64,000 bases of DNA from Orychophragmus violaceus (lineage: Eukaryota > Streptophyta > Magnoliopsida > Brassicales > Brassicaceae). Positions 20,351 through 30,931 of the stretch are shown here, one piece after another. Under the pieces are notes generated by a model. The model saw nothing but the letters and a program-made list of their open reading frames with translations, was not told the DNA's origin and searched no databases. Within the stretch, counting starts at the first letter, position 1; each line of letters begins with the position of its first letter. The position numbers were made by a program, and so were the translations under genes. The stretch lies in assembly GCA_030180135.1 (NCBI GenBank), contig CM058231.1, forward strand, positions 55,605,129-55,669,128, read 5' to 3'.

Positions 20351-20700
20351 CTAGTGCGTCGGCTGGTGAGTTGTCGCTTCGCAGGATTTTAGTGAGCGAA
20401 AAGATACCGAATTCTCCTGCAAATTTTTTAACGATTTGTAAGTACGCGCCCATTCAATCATTTTTTGCTTCGTATTCGTCGTTGTATTGGCTGGCGACGA
20501 GTTGCGAATCGCAAAATGCGTTGATGTGTCTTGCTCCAATTGCTTTTGCCAACCGCAGTCCCGCTATCAGGGCTTCGTATTCAGCCTCGTTGTTGGACGC
20601 CGGGAAAGCAAGCCGGAAAGACTGCTCTATTATTTCTCCGGTTGGGGAGGTCAATCAGACTCCAATCCCTGACCCATTGCGGGAGGACGACCCATCGACG
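20351..20700 (-). pseudogene. second (archaeal-like) RNase H of Tat element B
   Basis: The minus strand reads LTSPTGEIIEQSFRLAFPAS, then NNEAEYEALIAGLRLAKAIG and INAFCDSQLVASQYNDEYEA. The NNEAEYEAL and DSQLV motifs mark the additional RNase H that Tat-lineage gypsy elements carry besides the ordinary retroviral-type one. A stop follows KND (near 20455), and reading continues in another frame. Confidence 0.85.
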
Positions 20701-21103
20701 AAAAGGTCCATTTTCCGACTGTGGCCTGATCACCGTCACAAGGCAGTTCTGGTGGTAGCTCGATTAGGAAATCTGCCAGGACTTGGGATTTCGCGCTTGT
20801 TCGTGGTATATATTCGATATCGTACTCGCTTAGCTCCACCGCCCATTTTGCTATCTGTCCTGATTGGTTTGGGATGTGAAGTATGGTCGTTAATGACTGG
20901 TTGGTGAGGACGGTTACCGAATGAGACTGGAAGTACAGTCGGAGTTTCTTTGCCAAGGTGACGACAGTTAGGGCGAGTTTTTCTAAAGTGGAGTATCGGG
21001 TTTCGGCGTCGTCGAGACTTTTGCTGATGTAGAAGACCGGCTTTTGGTCACCCCTATCCTCTCTGGCGAGGACGCCTCTTACCGCTGAACTTTACAACGA
21101 GAT
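20651..21103 (-). pseudogene. retrotransposon RNase H of Tat element B
   Basis: The minus strand reads AKKLRLYFQSHSVTVLTNQS, then GQIAKWAVELSEYDIEYIPR and AKSQVLADFLIELPPELP. This is the usual RT-linked RNase H, and it precedes the second RNase H. The upstream part, 20957-21103, connects it to RT through a frame change. Confidence 0.8.
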
Positions 21104-22050
21104 TTAGAGGTATAGGGTTTCCCCTTCCTCCGGCTTGGATAGGACGGGAGGCGTAGATAGGTACTCCTTTAGTTGTTGAAAGGCGTATTCGCATCTGGCG
21201 TCCCATTCGAATTGCTTATTCCCTCGGAGAAGTTGGTAGAATGGCAGGCATTTGTCTGTTGATTTGGAGATAAATCGACTTAACGCGGTGATTCGTTCCG
21301 TGAGTTTTTGCACCTCCCTCGTATTTCTAGGCGAATGGAGTTCGGTGAGTGCAGCAATCTTCTGTGGGTTCGCTTCTATTCCTCTTTTGGTCACTATGTA
21401 TCCGAGGAATTCTTCTGAAGTGACTCTGAATGTGCACTTGGATGTGTTGAGCTTCATCCCGTACATGTTCATGCTATTGAAGCAGGTGGTGAGGTGGGCA
21501 ATGTGGTCGTCGGCCGAGGCGGATTTTACCAGCATGTCATCTATATACACCTCCATCGTTTGCCCGAGTTGGTCAGCGAACATTTTGTTGACAAGCCTCT
21601 GGTACATTGCACCGGCAATTTTGAGGCCGAATGACATCACCTTATAGTAGTACGTTCCTCGGTCAGTGATGAATGTCGTTTTTTCTCGGTCGTCGGGATG
21701 CATTATTATCTGGTTGTAGCCGGAAAAAGCGTCCATGAACGACAAGAGCTCGTTGCATGCCGTGGCCTCAACAAGTCTGTGGATGTGAAGTCGACGCACA
21801 CTCTCTAGTAGAAAAACTATATTTCGGGCAAGCTTTGTTGAGGTCGGTGAAGTCGACGCACACTCTCCATTTTTCGTTCTTCTTCTTGACGGCCATCGGA
21901 TTTGCAAGCCAGTTTGGGTATTTTACTCTAGTTATCGAGCCTGCCGTGGATAGTCTTTCTACTTCGTCATCCACTGCTTTGAGATCATTCCGGTCCGAGT
22001 TTCCTTCTTTTCTGCTTGACGGGTTTGAATACTGGATCGACATGGAGACC
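21104..22050 (-). pseudogene. reverse transcriptase of Tat element B
   Basis: The minus strand reads GLHVDPVFKPVKQKRRKLGP (22050-21990), then KYPNWLANPMAVKKKNEKWR and VCVDFTDLNKACPK, SFMDAFSGYNQIIMHPDDRE, SFGLKIAGAMYQRLVNKMFA and MEVYIDDMLVKSASADDHIA. The catalytic YIDD and the upstream Asp of MDAFSGY are present. Frame changes occur near 21990 and near 21780. The N-terminal continuation is cut by the long-LTR element at 22055 and resumes at 32690. Confidence 0.92.
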
Positions 22051-22055
22051 GTGAC

Positions 22056-25000
22056 TGTGATACCCCGTATCTAAAATACGGTCAACGGGCAGCAGAAAGT
22101 CAACCGAGGGCAAAATTGTCATTTTTGCCAAGTGAGGGGCAAAATGGTAATTTTGCCAAAGTTCGAGACGGAAGCCGAGACGGGCCAAATATTCTTATGT
22201 TTTAACATAAATAATGTTTAGAAGACCAGAATTGGAAGAAACGGAGCAGAAACGTGTTTTACGGCTTGTCAGGAATGGAAACCGACAAACCCGAAGAAAC
22301 TTCAAAAATTCATATCCGGAGCTGCGTAAGTCCGAACGGAGTGATTCAAAATGCTCAATTCATAAAATAGCAAGGAGAATCTAATAGTGGAGGTTTGGAG
22401 ATTTTTGGGATCATCCAGAAACGTTCTAAAATGTTAAACCCGAAAACCCGAGCATTGGAAGAAATGAGGATTAAGGAATGGTTAAGACTAATTAGGGAAG
22501 GGTTTTTGGCTACAAAGCACATTCAGGGACAGGTGTTATCACCCCAGAGGTGCCACTTCTCAGCTATTGGTGCAGTGCATGAGATTAGGTGCAAAGAACC
22601 TCATTTTTGCATGCAAAAGAAAGCTATCAAATTCATTTCACTCACAAAAACCTCTCTCTAGCTTCACCCACGCCTCTCTCTCTCTCTCACCTCTCTCCAG
22701 ATTCATCCAGAAACCCAGAAATTCATCCCAAACCCTTTGAATCTTCAAGCAAAGCTCAAGAACCCTAAATATGTTCTTCATACCCTCCAACACCAAAAAT
22801 CACATAACTCCATCATTATAAACCCAATTCCAATTCTGCAAAGTCCTATGGCTTCCTCTCCCTCCCTCCTCTACAATCTCCATCCATCCACCGTCGTCTC
22901 TGTTGCCGGAGCTCGCCGGAATCTGGCCGGAAAGCATCCGCGGATTAGGGTTTGATGGATCTCTCTCTTCCTTCACCAGATCTGAACGTTTTGAAGCCAT
23001 GGATGGATAGACCTTCTCTTTGCGGTCAGTTTGATATGTAGATCATCACCTGTGTCGCCGGAAAAAGGGGTGAACCGGCTGGTCAACGCCGGACCACCGC
23101 TGGTCAACGCCGGAGCCGGTCACCGGAGAAGCCTCGCCGCCGTCAGATTGAAGCCGGTTCTTCAAGGAGTGGGTTGGTCTGGTTTGGTTCAGGAGATGGT
23201 TCGGTTTAGGCTTGTTTTAGCCTTGGTCAACGGTTAGGTCAAACTGGTCAACGTTTGACCAAAAGCGGTTTAACCTAACCGGTTCTAATTAGACCGGTTC
23301 AGTCGGTTCAGATGGTTCAGTGGTTCAACCGGTTTGTTTTGGGAAGTCAACCGGTCCAAGTCAAGTCAACGGTCAGTCAACGGTCAACGCAGCCGGTCAA
23401 CGCCGCCGGTCAACGTGGTCAGCCGGTCAACGCTGGAGATCAAGCCGGTCAACGCTTGGTCAACGACCGTTATGAGATTTCAGGAGTGTTCGTGGTTTGG
23501 AGATCGAGATTCGGGAGTTCGGGGTTCGTGTCGGACATCTCGGGATTCACATTCACATCGAGCCGTTATTATGTGTCTATCTCACTGTGAGTCGGCTCAC
23601 AAACTCGTAGATTCATATAGACCGGGAATCGAGAAACCATAGATTTAGGATTGCATACCCGTTAATTAAGATGACTCGTTAATACTAATAATTGGACGTT
23701 AATGATAAACTGGTTAGGATCAGATAAGCATGTTAGGGTTTAAAGAATTAAAAGGTTAATTGGTTGTGTGCCGCTAGGTTGTTAGTAATGATTGATTGAT
23801 GCATTCATATAGATACCATTTGAATAGGATCATATATGCATATATATATATATGTATGCATTAAGAACGATAATTAATGAATCTATATACGGGAATTAAG
23901 ACGACATTAAAATGCGAGTTAAACCTAAACGAACGTATAGAATATGATAACGGGATCGGGTTTAGGTTTAATAGCGGGATTGGGTAATGAATAAAGCTAG
24001 TTAATAATGAGACGTCGGGGAGTTAGTAAGTTTACTAACTCTACTAACTCTAAACCGACAGATCGAGGAGTTAATAAAAGATATCTAGAATGATTTAAAT
24101 AAGGAAGTGGTGTGTGTTGTAAGCCGTCTACGGGTTAGCAATCCGCTAACCCAAGGGAGCGGACGAGAATGGATTAAAAGACTTAGAAACCTTAATAGGC
24201 CTGCTTGTGTTGTGATTGATGTGATTGTTGTGATTGATTGTGATTGCGTGATTGATTGTTGTGATTATTGTGCTGTGTTGAGCTTTGTGTTCAGGCTTGT
24301 TAGACTGCTCGGTGTTGGGCCGAGCAGTCATTGTGGACACTTACTCCGGTCACGGGACCGGGTAAGTTAGTTGGTGCTGACTAGGTATCTTACCTAGTCA
24401 GAGCGGTGGTGTGGTAGTGTAGTGGCTTGCGGAATAGTTGAGAACTGTTATTATTATTTTTGTTGTTGATTGCGTGATCTGTGCTAGAGTCCCAGCGAGT
24501 CTGCGTGTTTACATTTCTGCACTAGGACTCTAGGGCGCGTTAGATTCCGCAAGCCTAGGTTTTGACTACGTTCCGGTACTTGCGACCCAATTGGATCCTC
24601 GGGTTTTACCTAACCGGATCACGGTAATTCTGGTTATGGTGTTAACCTATCGGGTGACGCCGGTAGGTGTGTGATTCGGAGAATACGGGGTCATGTCCTA
24701 GGGCCGAATCACATGGAATCTTTGGCTATCTAGGGGTAGTCCGAGTCACCGCGTATCGATGGACGTAGAACGGTGTCCTATTCGTGGGACCTTGTGTACA
24801 CGTTTAGGAGTCGTGGGTTAGTTACCATATAGGTGACATTGTAAAACCGTGGAGGTTACCGAGTTCGTAGGGCCCATTGTTGTTTGTTCTTTCTTTCATT
24901 GCGCGATAGATAGATCGATTCCAATCGAGGACATGTGCCGCAGTGCCTTCGATTTCGCTTAATTCTCTTTTATCTTTGGCATTGATTGTGTGTGTTTGGG

Positions 25001-25629
25001 TTTATCACGACATGGTAGTACGTGACCGACCATTTATTCCTGCTGATTGTTATTTTGGGTTTTGGGGCGAGAATTTATAGAATTAGATAGATTAGAAGCC
25101 GTTAGTGGGGAGCCAATTCACTGGATGATCTTAGATCGCTCATTAGACTCTTTTTATGTTTTTCAGGTTTAGCAGCGACGGACGCGGGAGGTCCTCGGTG
25201 TGGTTTTGGGTTGCTTGTGACAGGATTTGATTCGTGATTTTTGGGTGTTTTCTCGGTTCTGCGTTATTGTTATTTCGTGTGTTGATTTCTTTGTATATTT
25301 GACTTGACGACGGTTTGTGAAATTCTATTAAACGTTGTACTCGACGTTGATTACTCAGAAATGAAATTGTTTCTCTGATATGAGGTTTTAGTCCGAACCG
25401 ACACAACTCATCGAAGTAGTGCAAGTGGTACCGCTTGTGCTATGGATATGAGGATAGCGGAGTTGAGGATAGATTGGCGCGAGCCTTTGCCTCAAACCGA
25501 ACTAACCTTGGCTTCAACCTGTGGCGAACTTTTCCCATTCCACTTGCTCGGGTTCGATCGGTCATGTTCTTGTTTGATTGTTGACCGGTCAGCTTGACGG
25601 TCAGCGGAGAATGGGAAAGGGGCGTTACA
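22056..25629 (+). repeat. 5' LTR of the long-LTR element
   Basis: 3574 bp. It contains a CT-rich stretch (22670-22700), a GTCAA-rich segment (23080-23465), a TA microsatellite (23841-23853) and a T/G-rich tract (24190-24270). Short ORFs inside occur equally in the other LTR and lack recognisable domains. Against the 3' LTR I count about five substitutions in the first 130 bases, so the element is not young. Confidence 0.92.
23080..23465 (+). promoter_or_regulatory. GTCAA (W-box-like) cluster in the 5' LTR
   Basis: About fifteen GTCAA words, mostly as ggtcaacg, and one TTGACC occur within 390 bases. TTGAC is the core of the W-box bound by WRKY factors, here mainly on the minus strand. The paralogous segment in the 3' LTR is 30105-30510. 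Regulatory function is inference. Confidence 0.4.
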
Positions 25630-25635
25630 GAAAGG

Positions 25636-25648
25636 TGGTATCAGAGCA
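25636..25648 (+). other. primer binding site of the long-LTR element
   Basis: tggtatcagagca lies six bases after the LTR end and is complementary to the 3' end of initiator tRNA-Met. Confidence 0.92.
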
Positions 25649-25888
25649 TGGTTCTGCATGGGTTTCGAAACATTTCATTTTTGAGTGTTTTCCGTGTTTT
25701 ATCGAGTCAAATGTGTCACACAAGCATCCAATAGGAAACCGAGCCACGTCCGTTAAACCCGGGGTTGGGATGGGAGAGTAGATTTTCGTATTATTTGTAC
25801 TAACTTGTCTTGTGTTTTTTATTGCAGTCTTTCAGCAGTGTGTCCTGGGTGGAGTGAAGGTGTGTGTGTGCGCGCAGAGTAGTTACAG

Positions 25889-26588
25889 TTGAGCGTCATG
25901 AGTCAGCAGGGATCAGTCGGCTCGCATCAGGGTCAGTTGGTTCAGTTTCAGGGATACCCCGCTTCGCCAGGTCATTTGCAAGGATCTCGTACGGCGGATC
26001 ATCCGCCAGTTCCATTGCGACAGATGCAGGGTGCTAGAGCAGCACAAGTAGATTGGTCGCCTCTTCCAGACCCCTTTACCTCCAGTGATGATGGATGATG
26101 CGGGCAGCAGAGACCCTTACGCAGACATGATGGGTTATATGGGAGGAGCGGATGCAGAGTTTCAGTTGCCGCCACAGTGGCCAGAGCCGGATGTGCCACA
26201 GATACTTGCAGCATTAGATGCACCACCGATGTATCAGGCACCGCTTATGGAGGCACCCGAGTTTCCCCCGCCGCTTCGTGTGGAGGATTATCTGATGAGC
26301 CCGTTACCTTTTGGTTTTGACTTGGATATAGAGCCTGTAGACCCGGAGCAGCGTCAGCAGTGGGAGCAGCAGGTAGATGAGCAGGTAGCGATACTTCAGG
26401 ATGTGTTAGAGCAGCAGGTTGGACCCCATCATCAGTTAGACCCACAACCCGGATTACCTCGCACGCCGTTGGATATGGTTATGTCGCCGGCATCTACTGA
26501 GTCAGAGTTCGAGTCAGTTTCGCCGCCAGCTGAGGCGATAGAGGCACCACCAGCAGTACCAGAGAGGAGACCATGCAGCAGATGTTGA
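25889..26588 (+). pseudogene. gag-like protein, N-terminal part, of the long-LTR element
   Basis: The first ATG after the primer site (25889) opens a Gln/Gly/Pro-rich frame of 69 codons. A frame change near 26085 leads to a 167-codon frame rich in Pro, Gln, Asp and Glu (PPQWPEPDVPQILAAL, QRQQWEQQVDEQVAILQDVL) that stops at 26586-26588. No capsid fold is recognisable by eye. Position and the downstream zinc knuckles suggest gag. It could instead be an unrelated captured gene. Confidence 0.5.
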
Positions 26589-26603
26589 GTATGTGAGTTT
26601 CAT

Positions 26604-27229
26604 TTGTATTGGTGTCCCCGAGCAGTAGACCCGCATCTACAAGAGCCGTACCATCCATTGCCCGGACCGGCCGGCTCTCCGCTTTGGGATCATGAGGGCC
26701 ACGGAGTACTGACCTGCCCTACCATCAGATCAGGTGAGCATACTCCCGGTGGCGATCCATACCGAGTACCAGTACCAGAGGACTATTGTGCGGGACCCAG
26801 TCGCAGAGACCTCGAGCCCAGTCAGTCACCCGTTATTCAGTTGCCGGTCGTTCAGCCGATTAGACCCGAGCCAGTGAGGACGTGCCAGTTGTGCAGAGGT
26901 CAGGGACATCTTGCACCTGATTTCTTTATGGATCCCCCGTCAGCGCCGACAGAGCCGACTTCTCCCTGCCATTTGTGTGGAGGTTTTGGGCACCAGGCAT
27001 CCGCGTGTTACCGTGGAGCGCACTCAGTATCTGCCCCAGTTTGTCAGGTTTGTGGCCGCGTAGGTCACGATGCTTATCTCTGTCTGATAGCCGAGCCGCA
27101 GCATGTTGGAGCACCATCCCGAGAGGCACACCCACCACACCCTCCCAGCGCACCTGCCAGCGGATACTTCAGCGAGCCGTTTTGCCAGTGGTGTTGGGCA
27201 TTTCGGTCTTGCTGGAGGCGTTAGGTTAG
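26604..27229 (+). pseudogene. triple zinc-knuckle segment of the long-LTR element
   Basis: In the same frame as the preceding segment after its stop, a 206-codon frame carries three evenly spaced knuckles: CQLCRGQGHLAPDFF (26883, last Cys replaced by Phe), CHLCGGFGHQASAC (26967) and CQVCGRVGHDAYLC (27042). The last two are perfect CX2CX4HX4C. Such motifs bind RNA in retrotransposon gag. Between them are Pro-rich linkers. No protease follows. Single-knuckle gags are the norm in plant retrotransposons, so three is unusual. Confidence 0.7.
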
Positions 27230-27436
27230 GATAGGTGTAGTTAGGCCAGGTAAGTTGGGGGCACTAACTCTATTTTGGTCTTGTAGATAGATCGGCCGAT
27301 AGACGACTTTGCGTGTTGTCTTTGACTTTTCTGATGTACAGCGGCGTCGTATGGGTTTTTGGATATGATGACGGCTTTATGTATAGACTCTAATAGTAAC
27401 CATGTACTGAAAACCTTATTATGTATGATATATCGT
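27230..27436 (+). other. non-coding interior of the long-LTR element
   Basis: No coding signal or repeat seen between the zinc-knuckle frame and the copia LTR-like segment. Confidence 0.5.
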
Positions 27437-27439
27437 TTT

Positions 27440-27970
27440 ATGTATGTGGTGGATGCAGAGTGTTCAGCTGATCGTTTTGATTAACATAGTAACTATTTGT
27501 AGGATTATGTTTGTTCATAGGTTTAATTATCAGATTACAACCTATCACATAATCAACTAGGATCTAGGTGATTTGCAGTTGAATCATAAACAGATCAGGA
27601 TCATTACCTTATGATTGCAGCGGATTGATCAAGGGAATGAAGAGATCACTGAGAGCTGATAAAAACCGGCTCCTCGTAGGTATCCACACGCTTACAAGCT
27701 ACTGGATCAGGCTGCTAAACCAAGCTGGAACCACAGAGAGAGAGGAGGACGGCCAGACCTAAAATCGCAGAAACCTTAGGCTAACTGGCGCCTGCTCTTC
27801 CTTATATGGGCCCAAGTAATTAAACTAATTGCCTATTAGGCTTTTGGGCCCAAGACCCAAATCAGACAAAAGGACTGTATTTTGTCTGGCCTAATTCTCT
27901 GTACAAATACAGTAAATGTCTTGCATCTTACTGTATTGTATGATCCCTAAGGGTCACACACTATTTGCAT
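27440..27970 (-). repeat. copia LTR-like fragment inside the long-LTR element
   Basis: On the minus strand 27900-27500 aligns with the second half of the F/X-type copia LTR: catttactgtatttgtacag, then tctagcagcc-like and ccgctgca-ggtaatg, then cacataatc/ggttgtaatctg. The adjacent tattgtatgatccctaagggtcacacac (27936-27963) matches the first half of the same LTR but on the plus strand. The fragment is therefore rearranged. Borders are approximate. Confidence 0.6.
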
Positions 27971-29068
27971 GATTGAGATGGTTCTGAAAGCAAATGGATT
28001 ACTGTGTGAAATCAAATGTTGAGCGGAAATGACGACCATTCATCATTACCTGAACCCGGACTGACGACGCATCCGACCGATCATTAGATTGCGTGATTAT
28101 GTGTGTGGTAATTACTTGTTTCATTTCTTGCTAGATTGATTGTTTGATTGATTTGTTTGTGCGGTAGTTTGCGTAGTGTTAGCGTGCGTGGTTTTGATAG
28201 ATGGATCGTTTTGGGTCTTAGAGACCGTTGGGTTGCTAGTTGTTCGGAAATTTGAGTAGTGATTGATCGCTTTTCTTCGGTTTTGTTAGAAATGTAAGGT
28301 GTTGATTTTATTTTTAATTTTATTTCAAGTTTTGAGCCGACTGGGAACGGTTGTGTTCAAGCGTCAATTCACGAGGGAACGGACTTATAGTATATTGTTA
28401 CGTAATCACGGGTAACCGTCGGGTACGTGACTAAGTAACCATATTTCTATGGGAAAGTGATATCGGGGATAGATTGGGATGAAACTAATTATTTCAGTGA
28501 GTTGTTGAGTTGAATGTAGGACGGAATGGCGACGCGATGTGAATCCGAGACCGAACCCGAACCCGAAAGTGAGATGAAGTGTCAAGACACCGAGAGACAG
28601 TAGACCCGACTGTGAATGTATCAGCTTATTGAGTGACCGACAGAAAGAAGTCGAGAAGTATGATGAGTTAGCAAAGATATTTCGGGGAAAGAAGGATCAG
28701 TGTTGTTGTTGGAATCAGTCGGACGGAAAGCAAGTGATCAAAATTTTGATGAGTGATCCAGGAAGAAGAAAGGAAGTTGCAATCCGAATGATGTGGAGGT
28801 CGAAGCAAAGTGGGGAAGCCGAAGTGAGAAACAGAGCAGAGAAGCTATCAGGGAATGAGTTTAAAGATTAAGACCGATGGAGATAGTTAAGAGTGGAGCG
28901 GATCAGGGTACACCAGATTGAGATGTCAGATTGAAATAGTGTTGAGGTCAGTGGTATGCAGCGGTGATCGAGTATAGAAGTGTCAGAATGAAGTGATGAA
29001 GCAACTTCCAGGGTTCAGAACCGATTTGAAGTCTGTTAGTGACGGAGAATTCGGGTACCGAATTCCTG
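27971..29068 (+). other. interior of the long-LTR element, 3' half
   Basis: No recognisable gene. A short plus-strand frame (28629-28871) is Lys/Glu-rich (RQKEVEKYDELAKIFRG, RRKEVAIRMMWRSKQSGEAE) and matches nothing I know. No RT, integrase or protease motif is visible on either strand. Confidence 0.55.
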
Positions 29069-29082
29069 TAAGTGGGGAAGAA
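29069..29082 (+). other. polypurine tract of the long-LTR element
   Basis: taagtggggaagaa directly precedes the 3' LTR. The tract of Cassandra H (48001-48013, aagtggggaagaa) is nearly identical. Confidence 0.85.
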
Positions 29083-30884
29083 TGTGATACCCCGTATCCA
29101 AAATACGGTCAACGGGCAGCAGAAAATCAACCGAGGGCAAAATTATCATTTTTGCCAAGTGAGGGGCAAAATGGTAATTTTTCCAAAGTTCGAGACGGAA
29201 GCCGAGATGGGCCAAATATTCTTATATTTTAACATAAAGAATGTTTAGAAGACCATAATTGGAAGAAACGGAGCAGAAACGTGTTTTACGGCTTGTTGGG
29301 AATGGAAACCGACAAACACGAAGAAACTTAAAAAATTCATATCTGGAGCTGCGTAAGTCCGAACGGAGTGATTCAAAATGCTAAATTCATAAAATAGCAT
29401 GGATAATCTGATAGTGGAGGTTTGGAGATTTATGGGATCATCCGGAAACGTTCTAAAATGTTAAACCTGAAAACCGTCAAAACCGAGCATTGGAAGAAAG
29501 GAGGATTAAGGAATGGTTAAGACTAATTAGGGAAAGGTTTTTAGGCTACAAAGCACACTCAGGGACAGGTGTTATCACCCCAGAGGCGCCACTTCTCAGC
29601 TGTTGGTGCAATGCATGAGATTAGGTGCAAAGAACCTCATTTTTGCATGCAAAAGAAAGCTATCAAATTCATTTCACTCATAAAAACCTCTCTCTAGCTT
29701 CAGTTACGCCTCTATCTCTCTCTTATCTCTCTCCAGATTCATCCAGAAACCCAGAAATTCATCCCAAACCCTTTGAATCTTCAAGCAAAACTCAAGAACC
29801 CTAAATATGTTCTTCATACCCTCCAACACCAAAAATCCCATAACTCCTTCATTATAAACCCAAATCCAATTCTGCAAAGTCCTATGGCTTCCTCTCTCCC
29901 TCCTTTACAATCTCCAGCCAGCCACCGTCAACTCCGTTCCTGGAGCTCGCTGGAATCTGGCCGGAAAGCATCTGCGGATTAGGGTTTGATGGATCTCTCT
30001 CTTCCTTCACCAGATATGAACGTTTTGAAGCCATGGATGGATACATCTTCTCTTTGCGGTCAGTTTGATATGTAGATTATCACCTTAGTCGCCGGAAAAA
30101 GGGGTGAACCGGCCGGTCAACGTCGGACCACCACCGGTCAACGCCGGAGCCGGTCACTGGAGAAGCCTCGCCGCCGTCAGATTGAAGCCGGTTCTTCAAG
30201 GAGTTGGTTGGTCTGGTTTGGTTCAGGAGATGGGTCGGTTTAGGCTTGGTTTAGCCTTGGTCAACGGTTAGGTCAAACCGGTCAACGTTTGAACAAAACC
30301 GGTTTAACCTAACCGGTTCTAATTAGACCGGTTCAGTCGGTTCAGATGGTTCAATGGTTCAACCGGTTTGGTTTGGGAAGTCAACCGGTCCAAGTCAAGC
30401 CAACGGTCAGTCAACGGTCAACGGTCAACGCAGCCGGTCAACGCCGCCGGTCAACGCGGTCAGCCGGTCAACGCCGGAGATCAAGCTGGTCAACGCTTGG
30501 TCAACGGCCGTTATGAGATTTCAGGAGTGTTCGTGGTTCGTGGTTCGGAGTTCTAGATTCAAGAGTTTGGGGTTCGTGTCGGACATCTCGGGATTCACAT
30601 TCACATCGAGCCGTCATTCCGCGTCTATCTCACCGTGAATCGGCTCACAAACTCGTAGATTCATATAGACCGGGAATCAAGAAACCATAGATTTAGGATT
30701 GCATACCCGTTAATTAAGATGACTGGTTAATACTAATAATTGGACGTTAATGATAAACTGGTTAGGATCAGATAAGCACGTTAGGGTTTAAAGAATTAAA
30801 TGGTTAATTGGTTGTGTGCCGCTAGGTTGTTAGTAATGATTGATTGATGCATTCATATAGATACCGTTTGAATAGGATCGTATA

Positions 30885-30931
<47 letters not shown>

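Noticed and set aside
22737..22955. Plus-strand ORF in both long LTRs (also 29773-29982) resembling a small secreted or plastid-targeted protein start
   Set aside because: The two copies diverge by a frameshift after about 45 codons and there is no continuing coding region, so chance is the better explanation.
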